64,000 nt of DNA from RGIG5472 sp051867615 (GTDB lineage: Bacteria; Bacillota; Clostridia; Oscillospirales; Oscillospiraceae): NCBI GenBank assembly GCA_051867615.1, contig JBJDYU010000008.1:1-64000 (forward strand), written 5' to 3'. Positions 42,775 through 52,486 of the stretch are shown here, piece by piece. Within the stretch, counting starts at the first letter, position 1; every line of letters starts with the position of its first letter. The translations under genes were made by a program, and so were the position numbers. The notes under the pieces were generated by a model, which was not told where the DNA came from, did no database searches, and saw nothing but the letters and a program-made list of their open reading frames with translations.

Positions 42775-45240
42775 TTGGAAACGGTACGCACGGCGAAGGT
42801 CGCGGTTTCCGCCGTCCCCTATTTTATCGACCAGCCCTATGACTATCTGATCCCGGAGGCGCTGGCCGCCCGGGCCATGCCCGGCGTGCGGGTCATGGCT
42901 CCTTTCGGGCGGGGCAACCGGCCCACGGAGGGCTTTATCCTGGAGGTGGGCCTCCGGGAAAAGAGCCGCAGCTGCAAGGCGCTGCTGGAGGTGCTGGACG
43001 ACGCGCCGGTGCTGGACGCGGCGGGCATCCGTCTGGCCCTCTGGATGCAGGAGCGGTATTTCTGCACCTTTTACGACGCCCTCAAGACCATCCTCCCCGC
43101 GGGGCTTTGGTACCGCTTTCGAGAGCTGTACCGTTTGGCAAGCGGCGTGACGGCGGAATCTGCCCTCACGGCGGCGAAGTCCGCCGGGGAGCGGGCGGTG
43201 CTGGAGGCGCTGCAGGCCAGGGGCGGCGAGGCGGAGCTGGAGGAGCTGAAAGCCCTATGCGGCGACAAGGCGCCCGCCGCCCTCCACGCGCTGGCGGAGC
43301 GGGGCGTTCTCACGAGCGAGACGGTGGCCCTGCGCAAGGTGGGGGACAAGGCGGCGAAGGTCGTCCACCTCACCATGGACGCGGAGGAGGCCATGGCCCT
43401 CGTGGAGCCGAAGAAGCGCAGCGCCCCCGTGCGCTACGAAACGGTGAAGCTGCTCTGCGCCCTCGGCAGCGCTGCGGCCAGCGAGCTTTGCTATTTCACC
43501 GGGGCCACGACGCAGACCCTGCGGAGTCTGGAAAAGGCGGGGGTGCTGGCCTTCAGCGAGGCGGAGCGGCTGCGCGTTCCGGCGGTGGAGCGGGACGAAA
43601 ACGCCCCGGAGATCGTGCTGAACGACGAGCAGCAGGCGGCCTATGAGGGCGTCGTACGGCTCATGGAAAGAAAAGCAGGCTCGGTGAGCCTGCTGCAGGG
43701 CGTCACCGGCAGCGGCAAGACCCAGGTCTACCTCCGGCTGGCGCAGCACGCTGTGGAGAGCGGCAGGACCGCCATGGTGCTGGTGCCGGAGATCGCGCTG
43801 ACGCCCCAGCTCATGGCGAAGTTCGCCGCCTATTTCGGCGAGGAAGCCGCCATGCTCCACAGCTCCCTCGGCATCCCGGAGCGCTACGACCAGTGGAAGC
43901 GCATCCGCCGGGGCGAGGTGAAGGTGGTGCTGGGCACCCGCAGCGCCGTGTTCGCTCCGCTGCAGAACTTAGGGCTAATCGTCATGGACGAGGAGCAGGA
44001 GGGGAGCTACCAGTCGGAGAACCTGCCCCGGTACCATACCCGGGACGTGGCCAAATACCGCGCGGCGAAGGATGGCGCGGCGCTGGTGCTGGGCTCCGCC
44101 ACGCCGTCGGTGGAAAGCGCCTATCAGGCAAAGCAGGGGGTGTACCATCATTTCCTCCTGCGCCGCCGGTTCAACGACCGGGCGCTGCCGCAGGTGGTGA
44201 CGGCGGATATGCGGCAGGAGCTGAAAAACGGCAACGGCGGCGCCATCAGCGAGCTGCTTGCGGAGGAGCTGCGGAAGAATCTTTACCACGGCGAGCAGAG
44301 CATTCTTTTACTGAACCGCCGCGGCAGCAGCCGGATGCTGCTCTGCGGCGAGTGCGGCGCGGCGCCCTACTGCCCGAAGTGCAGCGTGCCGCTGACCTAT
44401 CACTCCGCCAACGGGCGGCTCATGTGCCACTACTGCGGCCACAGCGAGCCGGCGGAGGAGCGCTGCGGCGTCTGCGGCGGACAGCGAAAGCCCATCGGCT
44501 TCGGCACCCAGAAGGTGGAGGAGGAGCTGCGGGAGAAATTCCCCAGGGCGGAGGTCCTCCGCATGGACGCGGACACCGTGAACGCCAAAAACACCCATGA
44601 AAAGCTGCTGGCCCGCTTTCAGGAGGAGAAGATCCCCATCCTGCTTGGGACGCAGATGGTGGCCAAGGGCCTGGACTTTGAGAACGTGACGCTGGTGGGC
44701 GTGCTGAGCGCGGATCTGTCGCTGTATGTGGACAGCTTCCGCGCCGCGGAGCGGACCTTCCACCTGCTGACCCAGGCGGTGGGCCGCAGCGGCCGGGGCG
44801 GAAAGCCGGGCCGCGCTGTGATCCAGACCTTCACGCCGGAAAACGACGTGATTGAGAGCGCCTGCCGGCAGGATTACGAGCGCTTTTATGAAGGCGAGAT
44901 TCGCCTGAGAAGGCTTCGGGGCGACCCGCCCTTCGCGGACCTCTTTACCCTCACGGTCTCCGGGCCGGAGGAGGGGCAGGTGCTGCGGGCGGTGCATCAG
45001 CTGAAGGACGCCCTCGCGGCGACATTCTCCGCACCGCCCTTCGCCCCCGGGTACGAGGTGGTGGGGCCGGCCCCCGCCCCTGTTGTGAAAGTAAACAACC
45101 GCTTCCGCTACCGCATTTTGCTGGCGGGACGGAACTGTAAGGCGGTGCGCGACGCGATCCGCTACTATCTTGTGGCCTTCCACCGGCAGAAGGAGAACCG
45201 GGGGATGGGCCTGATCGTGGACTGCAACGCATCGGATTGA
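42775..45240 (+). CDS. priA: primosomal protein N' (PriA helicase)
   Basis: 821 residues. PriA restarts stalled replication forks. The N-terminal DNA-binding region (YFIDQPYDYLIPEAL) is followed by Walker A GVTGSGKTQVYLRLAQ, Walker B VMDEEQEGSYQS, and two zinc clusters (CGECGAAPYCPKC; CHYCGHSEPAEERCGVCGG). The last helicase motif is LTQAVGRSGRGGKPG. The start is TTG 42775 with GGGAGGGG upstream. Walker B reads DEEQ where many PriA have DEEH. Confidence 0.96.
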   Translation: METVRTAKVAVSAVPYFIDQPYDYLIPEALAARAMPGVRVMAPFGRGNRPTEGFILEVGLREKSRSCKALLEVLDDAPVLDAAGIRLALWMQERYFCTFYDALKTILPAGLWYRFRELYRLASGVTAESALTAAKSAGERAVLEALQARGGEAELEELKALCGDKAPAALHALAERGVLTSETVALRKVGDKAAKVVHLTMDAEEAMALVEPKKRSAPVRYETVKLLCALGSAAASELCYFTGATTQTLRSLEKAGVLAFSEAERLRVPAVERDENAPEIVLNDEQQAAYEGVVRLMERKAGSVSLLQGVTGSGKTQVYLRLAQHAVESGRTAMVLVPEIALTPQLMAKFAAYFGEEAAMLHSSLGIPERYDQWKRIRRGEVKVVLGTRSAVFAPLQNLGLIVMDEEQEGSYQSENLPRYHTRDVAKYRAAKDGAALVLGSATPSVESAYQAKQGVYHHFLLRRRFNDRALPQVVTADMRQELKNGNGGAISELLAEELRKNLYHGEQSILLLNRRGSSRMLLCGECGAAPYCPKCSVPLTYHSANGRLMCHYCGHSEPAEERCGVCGGQRKPIGFGTQKVEEELREKFPRAEVLRMDADTVNAKNTHEKLLARFQEEKIPILLGTQMVAKGLDFENVTLVGVLSADLSLYVDSFRAAERTFHLLTQAVGRSGRGGKPGRAVIQTFTPENDVIESACRQDYERFYEGEIRLRRLRGDPPFADLFTLTVSGPEEGQVLRAVHQLKDALAATFSAPPFAPGYEVVGPAPAPVVKVNNRFRYRILLAGRNCKAVRDAIRYYLVAFHRQKENRGMGLIVDCNASD

Positions 45241-45265
45241 AACCAAGGAAGAGGAGTAAAAGGCT

Positions 45266-45769
45266 ATGGCGCTGAGAAAAATTATGCTGGAGGGAGAACC
45301 CTGCCTGGCGAAGAAATGCCATCCGGTGACGGAATTCAACAAGAAGCTGCACGACCTGCTGGACGACATGGCGGAGACCATGGTGGAGGCCCAGGGCGTG
45401 GGCCTCGCGGCCCCGCAGGTGGGTATTTTGCGCCGCGTGGTGGTGGTCATGGACGAAAACGAGGAGATCATCGAGCTGGTGAACCCGGAGATCGTCCGCA
45501 CCGAGGGCGAGCAGACCGGGCCGGAGGGCTGTCTCAGCATCCCCGGCAAGTTCGGAGCGGTGACGCGGCCCATGGTGGTGCGCGTCCGTGCCCAGGACCG
45601 GAACGGCTGCTGGTTCGAGGTGGAGGACGAGGGTCTGACCGCCCGGGCCTTCTGCCACGAGCTGGAGCATCTGGACGGTCACCTGTTCAACGAACACGTG
45701 GACCGCTATCTGACGGAGGCGGAGCTCCGGCGCTACTATGAGGAGAGCGAAGGGGACGACGAGGCATGA
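45266..45769 (+). CDS. def: peptide deformylase
   Basis: 167 residues. It removes the formyl group from new proteins. Motif 1 GVGLAAPQVG, motif 2 EGCLSIPGK (metal Cys) and motif 3 HELEHLDGHLF (HExxH) are intact. It overlaps fmt by 4 bases (ATGA), a conserved def-fmt pair. Confidence 0.97.
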   Translation: MALRKIMLEGEPCLAKKCHPVTEFNKKLHDLLDDMAETMVEAQGVGLAAPQVGILRRVVVVMDENEEIIELVNPEIVRTEGEQTGPEGCLSIPGKFGAVTRPMVVRVRAQDRNGCWFEVEDEGLTARAFCHELEHLDGHLFNEHVDRYLTEAELRRYYEESEGDDEA

Positions 45770-46683
45770 GGATCCTGTTTATGGGCACGCCGGAATTCGC
45801 AGTAGCCTCCCTGCGGGCGCTGCGGGAGGCGGGCCACGAGCTTTGCGGCGTGTTCACCCAGCCGGATAAGCCCCGGAACCGGGGCATGAAAATGAGCTTC
45901 TCTCCCGTAAAGGAATATGCCCTTACAGCGTCTATCCCCGTATACCAGCCGCTGAAGATGAAGGACGGCGAGGCCTACGCTTTGGTGCAGGAGCTGCAGC
46001 CGGAGCTGATCGTGGTGGCGGCCTACGGAAAGATTTTGCCGGAGGATATCCTGCACTATCCGAAGCACGGCTGCATCAACGTCCACTCCTCGCTCCTGCC
46101 GAAGTACCGCGGAGCGGCCCCCATCAACTGGGCGCTGCTGGACGGCGAGACGGAGACGGGCGTCACCATCATGTATATGGAAAAGGGCCTGGACACTGGC
46201 GATATCATCGCCCAGGCCGCGACGCCCATCGGAGAGCAGGAGGACGCGCTGCAGCTCACCGAGCGCCTGGCGGCGCTGGGAGCGGAGACGCTTTTGCCCG
46301 TGGTGGCGGCTATGGAAGCGGGGGAGGAGATTTCCCGCCGAAAGCAGGATGACAGCCGCTCCTCGTATGCCTCCATGCTTTCCCGGGAAATGTCCCCGGT
46401 GGACTGGAACAGGCCCGCCCGGGCGGTCATCGGCCAGATCCGGGGCCTGATCCCCTGGCCCTGCGCCACCACGGAGCTGGCCGGAGTGCGGGTGAAGCTG
46501 TTTCGCGCGGAGTTGGGGGAGAAGACCTCCGCCGCGCCGGGGAGCGTCACCCGGGTGCTGAAGGACGGCGTGGAGGTCGCCTGCGGCGACGGCCGGGGCG
46601 TTATCATCCGGGAGCTGCAGGCGGAGGGCGGCCGCCGCATGGCGGCGGGGGACTATCTCCGGGGCCATCCCATCCGACTTTGA
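45766..46683 (+). CDS. fmt: methionyl-tRNA formyltransferase
   Basis: 305 residues. It formylates Met-tRNA-fMet. RILFMGTPEFAVASLRAL, CINVHSSLLPKYRGAAPINWALLDG and GLDTGDII are family motifs. The C-terminal tRNA-binding domain starts near residue 205. It ends the def-fmt pair and precedes the zinc protease by 23 bases. Confidence 0.97.
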   Translation: MRILFMGTPEFAVASLRALREAGHELCGVFTQPDKPRNRGMKMSFSPVKEYALTASIPVYQPLKMKDGEAYALVQELQPELIVVAAYGKILPEDILHYPKHGCINVHSSLLPKYRGAAPINWALLDGETETGVTIMYMEKGLDTGDIIAQAATPIGEQEDALQLTERLAALGAETLLPVVAAMEAGEEISRRKQDDSRSSYASMLSREMSPVDWNRPARAVIGQIRGLIPWPCATTELAGVRVKLFRAELGEKTSAAPGSVTRVLKDGVEVACGDGRGVIIRELQAEGGRRMAAGDYLRGHPIRL

Positions 46684-46706
46684 TTTGATGAAAACGAGGG
46701 ATCAGT

Positions 46707-47426
46707 ATGCCTTATTACTACTACGGCGGTGGCGTGGATTACAGCTATCTGCTCCTGCTGCTGCCGGTCTTTCTCTTCGCCCTCTGGGCGCAGCTGAAGG
46801 TCAGCGGCAGCTACCGGAAATATAACGCGGTGCGCAACGCCCGGGGCATGACCGGGGCGGAGGCGGCCATGGCGGTGCTGCGCTATCACCGCGTGCAGGA
46901 CGTGGGAGTTGCCATGACCCGGGGGACGCTGACGGACCATTACGACCCGCGCAGCAACACCATCTATCTCTCCGAGTCTGTGTACCGCTCTCCCACCATC
47001 GCGGCGGTGGGCGTGGCGGCCCATGAGGCGGGCCACGCCGTGCAGTACGCGGAGGGCTACGGCCCCGTCCGCATCCGGACAGCCATTCTGCCGGTCTGCA
47101 ATTTCGGCTCCCAGTTCGCCTTTATCGCCCTGTTTCTGGGGCTGATCCTCTATAGCCAGCGGCTGCTGCTGGTGGGCATCGTGCTGTTCGGCCTTGCGAC
47201 GCTGTTTCAGCTCATCACCCTGCCGGTGGAGTTCAACGCCTCCCGCCGGGCCCTCGCCACCATCGAGGACGGCGGCTTCCTGACGCAGGAGGAGTACCGC
47301 GGCGCGAGAAAGGTGCTTTCCGCGGCGGCCATGACCTATGTGGCGGCGCTGCTGACGAGCCTTGTCCATCTGCTGCGCTATCTGGTCATCTTCCTTGGCC
47401 GCGGCGGCGGGAGAGACCGCCGATGA
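46707..47426 (+). CDS. YugP-type zinc metallopeptidase
   Basis: 239 residues, membrane-bound. An N-terminal anchor (YLLLLLPVFLFALWAQLKV), the zinc motif AHEAGHAVQYAEGY (HExxH) and paired membrane segments (FAFIALFLGLILYSQ; LLLVGIVLFGLATLF) are visible. Family function is unknown. Its location between fmt and rsmB is conserved in Clostridia. It overlaps rsmB by 4 bases. Confidence 0.9.
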   Translation: MPYYYYGGGVDYSYLLLLLPVFLFALWAQLKVSGSYRKYNAVRNARGMTGAEAAMAVLRYHRVQDVGVAMTRGTLTDHYDPRSNTIYLSESVYRSPTIAAVGVAAHEAGHAVQYAEGYGPVRIRTAILPVCNFGSQFAFIALFLGLILYSQRLLLVGIVLFGLATLFQLITLPVEFNASRRALATIEDGGFLTQEEYRGARKVLSAAAMTYVAALLTSLVHLLRYLVIFLGRGGGRDRR

Positions 47427-48748
47427 GCCGTTCGCCGCGGGACACCGCCCTTTTTGTGCTGAGCGCCTGCCGGGATTTAGGCGCCTGGTCGGACGGGAGC
47501 CTCAAAAAAGCCATCGCCCGGGACGGACTGGACAGCCGGGACGCCGCCTTTGCGAGCCGCCTTTGCTACGGCGTGCTGCAAAACCGGGCCATGCTGGACA
47601 GCAGGCTGGGCCTTTACTGCACCCAGCGGGTGGACCATCTGGAGCCGGCGGTGCGGGAGGTGCTGCGTCTGGGGGCATATCAGATTTTATTTATGGACCG
47701 GGTGCCGGACAGCGCCGCCGTCAGTGAGAGCGTGGAGCAGATCCGCCGGGCGGGACGGCCTCAGGCGGCGGGCCTTGTGAACGCCGTGCTGCGAAAGCTC
47801 GCGGCGAGCAAGGAGCAGCTCCCGCCCATCGAAGGGCGCACGCCGGCGGAGACGCTCTCCATCCGTTACAGCCATCCCCACTGGCTGACCGTAAGACTCA
47901 TCTCCCTGCTGGGGGCGGAGGAGGCGGAGCGCTTCCTCGCGGAAAACAACCGGCCCGCCCCCATGACCATTCAGACCAATTCCTTGAAAACAACGCCGGA
48001 GGACTTGCGGCAGGAGCTTTCCGCTGCGGGCGCCACGGCAGAGCCGCACCCCTGGATGCCGGGCTGCTTTGAGCTTTCCGGCAGCGGCGACCTGGAAAAG
48101 CTGGAGGCTTTTCAGGCTGGGCGCTTCACCGTGCAGGACCCGGCGGCCCGGCTGGTGAGCATGGCGGCGGGGCTTCAGGGCGGCGAATTCGTGATAGATA
48201 CCTGCGCCGCGCCGGGAGGAAAGTCCTTCGCCGCGGCTATGGAAATGAAAAACAAGGGCCGCATCCTCTCCTGCGACGTGCACACTCATAAGCTGAAGCT
48301 CATCGAAAGCGGCGCGGCGCGTCTGGGCATCACCATTATCGAGACGGCCCAGGCGGACGGGCGCGAGCCAAAGCAGGAGCTGCTGGGCGCGGCGGACGCG
48401 GTCATTGTGGACGCGCCCTGCAGCGGTCTTGGCATCATCCGCAAGAAGCCGGATATCCGCTATAAGGACCCGAAAGCCCTGCAGAACCTGCCTGCCGTGC
48501 AGTCCGCCATTTTGCGGAACGCTGCGGCGTACGTCCGTCCGGGCGGAACGCTGCTTTACTCCACCTGCACCATCCTGCCGGAGGAGAACGAGGGCGTGAC
48601 GGAAGCCTTTTTGCAGACCCATCCGGCGTTTCAGCGGGAGGCCTTCGCCCTGCCTTTCGGCGGCGAAGCGGCGGAGATCACTCTCTGGCCCCAGCGCCAC
48701 CGTTGCGACGGCTTTTACATTTGCAAGATGAGGAAGAGTGCGCTATGA
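47423..48748 (+). CDS. rsmB: 16S rRNA (cytosine967-C5)-methyltransferase RsmB
   Basis: 441 residues. An N-terminal NusB-like RNA-binding domain (about 1-150) is followed by a SAM methyltransferase domain. DTCAAPGGKSFAAA is SAM motif I, DAPCSGLGIIRKKPDI has the catalytic Cys, and LLYSTCTILPEENEGV the other. The ATG sits on the preceding stop (ATGA). Confidence 0.95.
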   Translation: MSRSPRDTALFVLSACRDLGAWSDGSLKKAIARDGLDSRDAAFASRLCYGVLQNRAMLDSRLGLYCTQRVDHLEPAVREVLRLGAYQILFMDRVPDSAAVSESVEQIRRAGRPQAAGLVNAVLRKLAASKEQLPPIEGRTPAETLSIRYSHPHWLTVRLISLLGAEEAERFLAENNRPAPMTIQTNSLKTTPEDLRQELSAAGATAEPHPWMPGCFELSGSGDLEKLEAFQAGRFTVQDPAARLVSMAAGLQGGEFVIDTCAAPGGKSFAAAMEMKNKGRILSCDVHTHKLKLIESGAARLGITIIETAQADGREPKQELLGAADAVIVDAPCSGLGIIRKKPDIRYKDPKALQNLPAVQSAILRNAAAYVRPGGTLLYSTCTILPEENEGVTEAFLQTHPAFQREAFALPFGGEAAEITLWPQRHRCDGFYICKMRKSAL

Positions 48749-49788
48749 CCGATATCAAATCGCTGACGCAGGAGGAGATCACGGCCCTGCTGCGGGAGCT
48801 GGGACAGCCGGCCTTTCGGGGCAAGCAGGTCTTCGCCTGGCTCCACCGGGGCGTCACGAGCTTCGAGGAGATGAGCGATCTCCCCAAGTCCCTGCGCCAG
48901 AAGCTGAGCGAAAGCTGCTATATCACCGCCCCGAAGGTGGCGCGCAGGCAGGTCTCCCGGCTGGACGGCACCATCAAATACTTATGGCAGCTCGGGGACG
49001 GCAACTGCATCGAGACGGTCCTGATGCAGTACCGGCACGGCAACACCGTCTGCATCTCCTCGCAGGTGGGCTGCCGTATGGGCTGCAAATTCTGCGCCTC
49101 CACCATCGCGGGGAAGGTGCGGGACCTTGCCCCCTCGGAGCTGCTGGATCAGGTACTGTTCACCCAGCTGGACTCCGGCCTCGCCATTTCCAACATCGTC
49201 CTCATGGGCATCGGTGAGCCGCTGGATAACTACGACAATGTCCGGCGCTTCCTGACGCTGGTGAATCACCCGGACGGGCTGAACATCGGTATGCGGCACA
49301 TCTCCCTTTCCACCTGCGGCGTGGTGCCGGGCATCCGCCGCCTGGCGGAGGAGGATCTGCAGCTGACGCTCTCCATTTCGCTCCACGCCCCGGATCAGGA
49401 GACCCGCGCCGCCATCATGCCCGTGACCCGGGCCTACGACGTGGACACGCTGCTGGAGGCCTGCCGGGAATATTTCGAGAAGACCGGGCGGCGCATTTCC
49501 TTTGAGTACGCCATGATCGACGGCGTGAACGACAGCGACGAGAAGGCGGACCTCATCGCGAAGAAGCTGAAAGGTATGCCCGCCCATGTGAACCTCATTC
49601 CCCTCAACGAGGTGGAGGAAAGCCCACTGAAGCCCAGCCGCCGGGTGGCGGCGTTCCAGAAGCGGCTGGAGAGCCACGGCCTCACCGCCACGGTGCGGCG
49701 GAAGCTGGGCGGCGATATCGACGCCTCCTGCGGGCAGCTCCGCAGGAAGGCCATGAAGGAAGAAGAAAAGGAGGCGACGGTCCAATGA
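48745..49788 (+). CDS. rlmN: dual-specificity 23S rRNA/tRNA methyltransferase RlmN
   Basis: 347 residues. A radical SAM enzyme that methylates A2503 of 23S rRNA and A37 of some tRNAs. The CxxxCxxC cluster is in QVGCRMGCKFCASTIAG. GIGEPLDNYDNVRRFL and the catalytic-Cys region STCGVVPGIRRLAEE are present, with the other Cys near the C-terminus (DIDASCGQLRRKA). It starts on the rsmB stop (ATGA). Confidence 0.96.
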   Translation: MTDIKSLTQEEITALLRELGQPAFRGKQVFAWLHRGVTSFEEMSDLPKSLRQKLSESCYITAPKVARRQVSRLDGTIKYLWQLGDGNCIETVLMQYRHGNTVCISSQVGCRMGCKFCASTIAGKVRDLAPSELLDQVLFTQLDSGLAISNIVLMGIGEPLDNYDNVRRFLTLVNHPDGLNIGMRHISLSTCGVVPGIRRLAEEDLQLTLSISLHAPDQETRAAIMPVTRAYDVDTLLEACREYFEKTGRRISFEYAMIDGVNDSDEKADLIAKKLKGMPAHVNLIPLNEVEESPLKPSRRVAAFQKRLESHGLTATVRRKLGGDIDASCGQLRRKAMKEEEKEATVQ

Positions 49789-50525
49789 TGCAGGTATGGG
49801 GGCTGACAGACGTCGGCCTGGTACGGCGGGAGAATCAGGACGCCTATGCGGCGGAGTACCACCAGCCCACGGATCATCTGATCTGCGTGGTGTGCGACGG
49901 CATGGGCGGCGTCAGAGGAGGCCATCTGGCCAGCCGCATCGCGGTGGATACTTATATGGAGGAGATGAAGAAGATCCTCCGGCGGGATATGACCCCCTCG
50001 CAGCTGCGGCAGGCCTCGGCCTACGCGGTGGCTCTGGCCAACGACGCCGTGTATGAAAAGGCCCAGGAGCTGGCGGAATACCACGGCATGGGTACCACGC
50101 TGGTGGGGGCGGTGAGCTTTGCCAGCGGCGTGGTGGTGAGCAACGTGGGCGACAGCCGGGCCTACCACATTTCGCCGGAGGGCATCCGCCGCATCACCCG
50201 GGACCACTCTCTGGTAGAGGATCTGGTGACCCGGGGCGATATCACGGAGGAGGAGGCCCGGGTGCATCCCAACCGCAACGTCATCACCCGGGCTCTTGGC
50301 CCGGAAAAGACCGAGGAGTGCGACGGCTACATCTGTGACCTGAAGCCGGGGGAATACGTCCTGCTCTGCTCGGACGGACTGGTGAACACCGTCTCCGACC
50401 AGGAAATTTTGTATGAAGTCATCCACAATGGAGACACGGAGGCTTGTTTGGACAGGCTGCTGGCGATCTCCAAGAGCCGCGGCGCCGCCGACAATGTGAC
50501 GGCTGTGCTGATGAGAATGGATTGA
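49785..50525 (+). CDS. prpC: PP2C family protein serine/threonine phosphatase
   Basis: 246 residues. It reverses PrkC phosphorylation. GLTDVGLVRRENQDAYA (metal Asp), VVCDGMGGVRGGHLAS and CSDGLVNTVSDQEI with DNVTAVLMR match PP2C motifs. It overlaps rlmN (ATGA) and is 14 bases before prkC. Confidence 0.96.
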   Translation: MMQVWGLTDVGLVRRENQDAYAAEYHQPTDHLICVVCDGMGGVRGGHLASRIAVDTYMEEMKKILRRDMTPSQLRQASAYAVALANDAVYEKAQELAEYHGMGTTLVGAVSFASGVVVSNVGDSRAYHISPEGIRRITRDHSLVEDLVTRGDITEEEARVHPNRNVITRALGPEKTEECDGYICDLKPGEYVLLCSDGLVNTVSDQEILYEVIHNGDTEACLDRLLAISKSRGAADNVTAVLMRMD

Positions 50526-50539
50526 AAGGAGGGAAGGAC

Positions 50540-52486
50540 ATGGATCAGTACATAGGCAAGATGCTGGACAACCGCTATGAGCTCCTGGAGGTCATCGGCT
50601 CCGGCGGCATGGCCGTGGTCTACAAGGCCAAGTGCCACCGGCTCAACCGTATGGTGGCGGTGAAGATCCTTCGCAGCGAGCTGACGGAGGACGCGGACTT
50701 CCGCCGCCGCTTCCGCGACGAGTCTCAGGCCGTCGCCATGCTCTCCCACCCGAATATCGTCTCGGTGTACGACGTTTCCCGCGGCGGGGACACGGAGTAT
50801 ATCGTCATGGAGCTCATCGACGGTATTACGCTCAAGCAGTATATGGAAAAGAGGGGCCAGCTCAAGTGGGTGGAGGCGCTGCATTTCATTACCCAGATCA
50901 TGCGCGGCCTCAGCCACGCCCACAGCCGGGGCATCGTCCATCGGGACATCAAGCCCCAGAACATCATGGTCCTGCGGGACGGCAGCGTGAAGATCGCCGA
51001 CTTCGGCATCGCCTGCCTCTCCAATTCCGCCAATACCCTGACTCAGGAGGCGTTGGGCAGCGTCCACTATATCTCTCCCGAGCAGGCCCGGGGCGAGCGG
51101 GTCACCGCCCGCAGCGATATCTACTCCGCGGGCGTAGTGCTGTATGAAATGCTGACGAGCCGCCTGCCCTTTGAGGGGGACAGCGCCGTGGCCGTGGCGC
51201 TGCAGCATCTCTCCTCCATCCCGCTCTCTCCGCGGGAGGTGAACCCGGATATCCCGGAGTCGCTGGAGCTGATCTGCATGAAGGCCATGGCCCCGGAGGC
51301 CGGCCGCCGGTACCAGAGCGCGGATGAAATGATCGCCGCGCTGGAGGAGTTCCGCAGAAATCCGGACGTGAAGATGGACTTCTCCATGAAGGACCTCCAT
51401 CCCGCGGAGCCGGACGAGCCCACGAGCACCCTGCCCGTGGAGGAGGTGAGCCACCTCTCCCGCACGGTGCGAAAGCAGAGCGTGTCTCGGGCGCAGGAGG
51501 AGGACGACGAAGACGACAGCATCCGGCCGGCTAAGCGCCCGAAGAAAAAGCACAACGGTCTGATGATCGCGGGTCTGGTGGTGCTGGCGCTGGTGCTGCT
51601 GCTGGGCGTAGGCAAGGTGCTGATGTCCAGTCTCAGCGGCGGCGACGGCCTGATGGAAGTCCCCAATCTGCTGGGCATGACGCTGGACGCGGCGAAGGCG
51701 GACGACCGGATTCAGGGCGTCTTTACGATCGAGGTCGTGGGCAACCGTGTCAGCGACCAGTATGCGGTGGGCGAGATCGTGGCGCAGGACCCCGGTAAGG
51801 GCGCCTGGAAAAAGCCCGGCTCCGTCATTGAGGTGTTCCTCAGCAGCGGCGACGGCAGTCAGGAGATGCCGGACCTCATCGGCAAGGATTATCAGGCCTC
51901 CCATGTGCTGCTGTCCAATATGAACATGGGTTTGAAAGTGGAGAAGGAAGAAGTGTACCATCCCACCCTCGAGGCGGGGAAGATCGTCTCCACCATCCCT
52001 GACGCGGGCGAGGCCCTGAACGAGGGCAACACCGTCTATATCGTGGTGAGCAAGGGCCCCGAGCCGGTGCCTGTGACCGTAATCTCCTTTATCGGCCAGA
52101 CCGAGGCGGAGGCCAGACGCAACGCGGAGGAGCTGGGCCTTGTGGTGGGCGCCAGTACCAGCCGCGAATCCATGGAGCCGGAGGGGACCGTCATTGAGCA
52201 GAGCGTCCAGCCGGGCGCCACGGTGGATTCCGGGACGGAGATCACCTTCGTCATCAGCGAAGGTCCTCCGCCCAGCAGCGTGACGAAGCGCTACTCCCTG
52301 CCGTTCTGGCAGTCGGGCAGCGTCCATGTGGTTATCGAGTTCGACGGCCAGGAAGTCTATAACGAAACGGTCAGCACCATGATGGGCTATGTGGAGTATA
52401 CCTTCACCGGCAAGGGCAGCGGCCATCAGGTCAGGGTTTACTTTGACGACGTGCTGAACTATGACGAGGAGATCAGTTTCCATTGA
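50540..52486 (+). CDS. prkC: PASTA-domain serine/threonine kinase
   Basis: 648 residues. The N-terminal kinase has GSGGMAVVYKAKC (P-loop), VAVKIL lysine, HRDIKPQNIM and ADFGIACL motifs. One membrane segment (HNGLMIAGLVVLALVLLLGV, near residue 340) separates it from three extracellular PASTA repeats (about 360-570) that bind muropeptides. The tail after residue 580 is a beta-rich extension. It regulates growth, germination and cell wall responses, paired with prpC. ATG 50540 follows AAAGGAGGG. Confidence 0.97.
   Translation: MDQYIGKMLDNRYELLEVIGSGGMAVVYKAKCHRLNRMVAVKILRSELTEDADFRRRFRDESQAVAMLSHPNIVSVYDVSRGGDTEYIVMELIDGITLKQYMEKRGQLKWVEALHFITQIMRGLSHAHSRGIVHRDIKPQNIMVLRDGSVKIADFGIACLSNSANTLTQEALGSVHYISPEQARGERVTARSDIYSAGVVLYEMLTSRLPFEGDSAVAVALQHLSSIPLSPREVNPDIPESLELICMKAMAPEAGRRYQSADEMIAALEEFRRNPDVKMDFSMKDLHPAEPDEPTSTLPVEEVSHLSRTVRKQSVSRAQEEDDEDDSIRPAKRPKKKHNGLMIAGLVVLALVLLLGVGKVLMSSLSGGDGLMEVPNLLGMTLDAAKADDRIQGVFTIEVVGNRVSDQYAVGEIVAQDPGKGAWKKPGSVIEVFLSSGDGSQEMPDLIGKDYQASHVLLSNMNMGLKVEKEEVYHPTLEAGKIVSTIPDAGEALNEGNTVYIVVSKGPEPVPVTVISFIGQTEAEARRNAEELGLVVGASTSRESMEPEGTVIEQSVQPGATVDSGTEITFVISEGPPPSSVTKRYSLPFWQSGSVHVVIEFDGQEVYNETVSTMMGYVEYTFTGKGSGHQVRVYFDDVLNYDEEISFH

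Noticed and set aside
50327..52483. 718-residue open frame antisense to prkC, and similar ones opposite polA, glnS, addA and comEC
   Set aside because: High GC third positions open the antisense frames. The protein content (His/Gln/Arg-rich repeats) is not protein-like.
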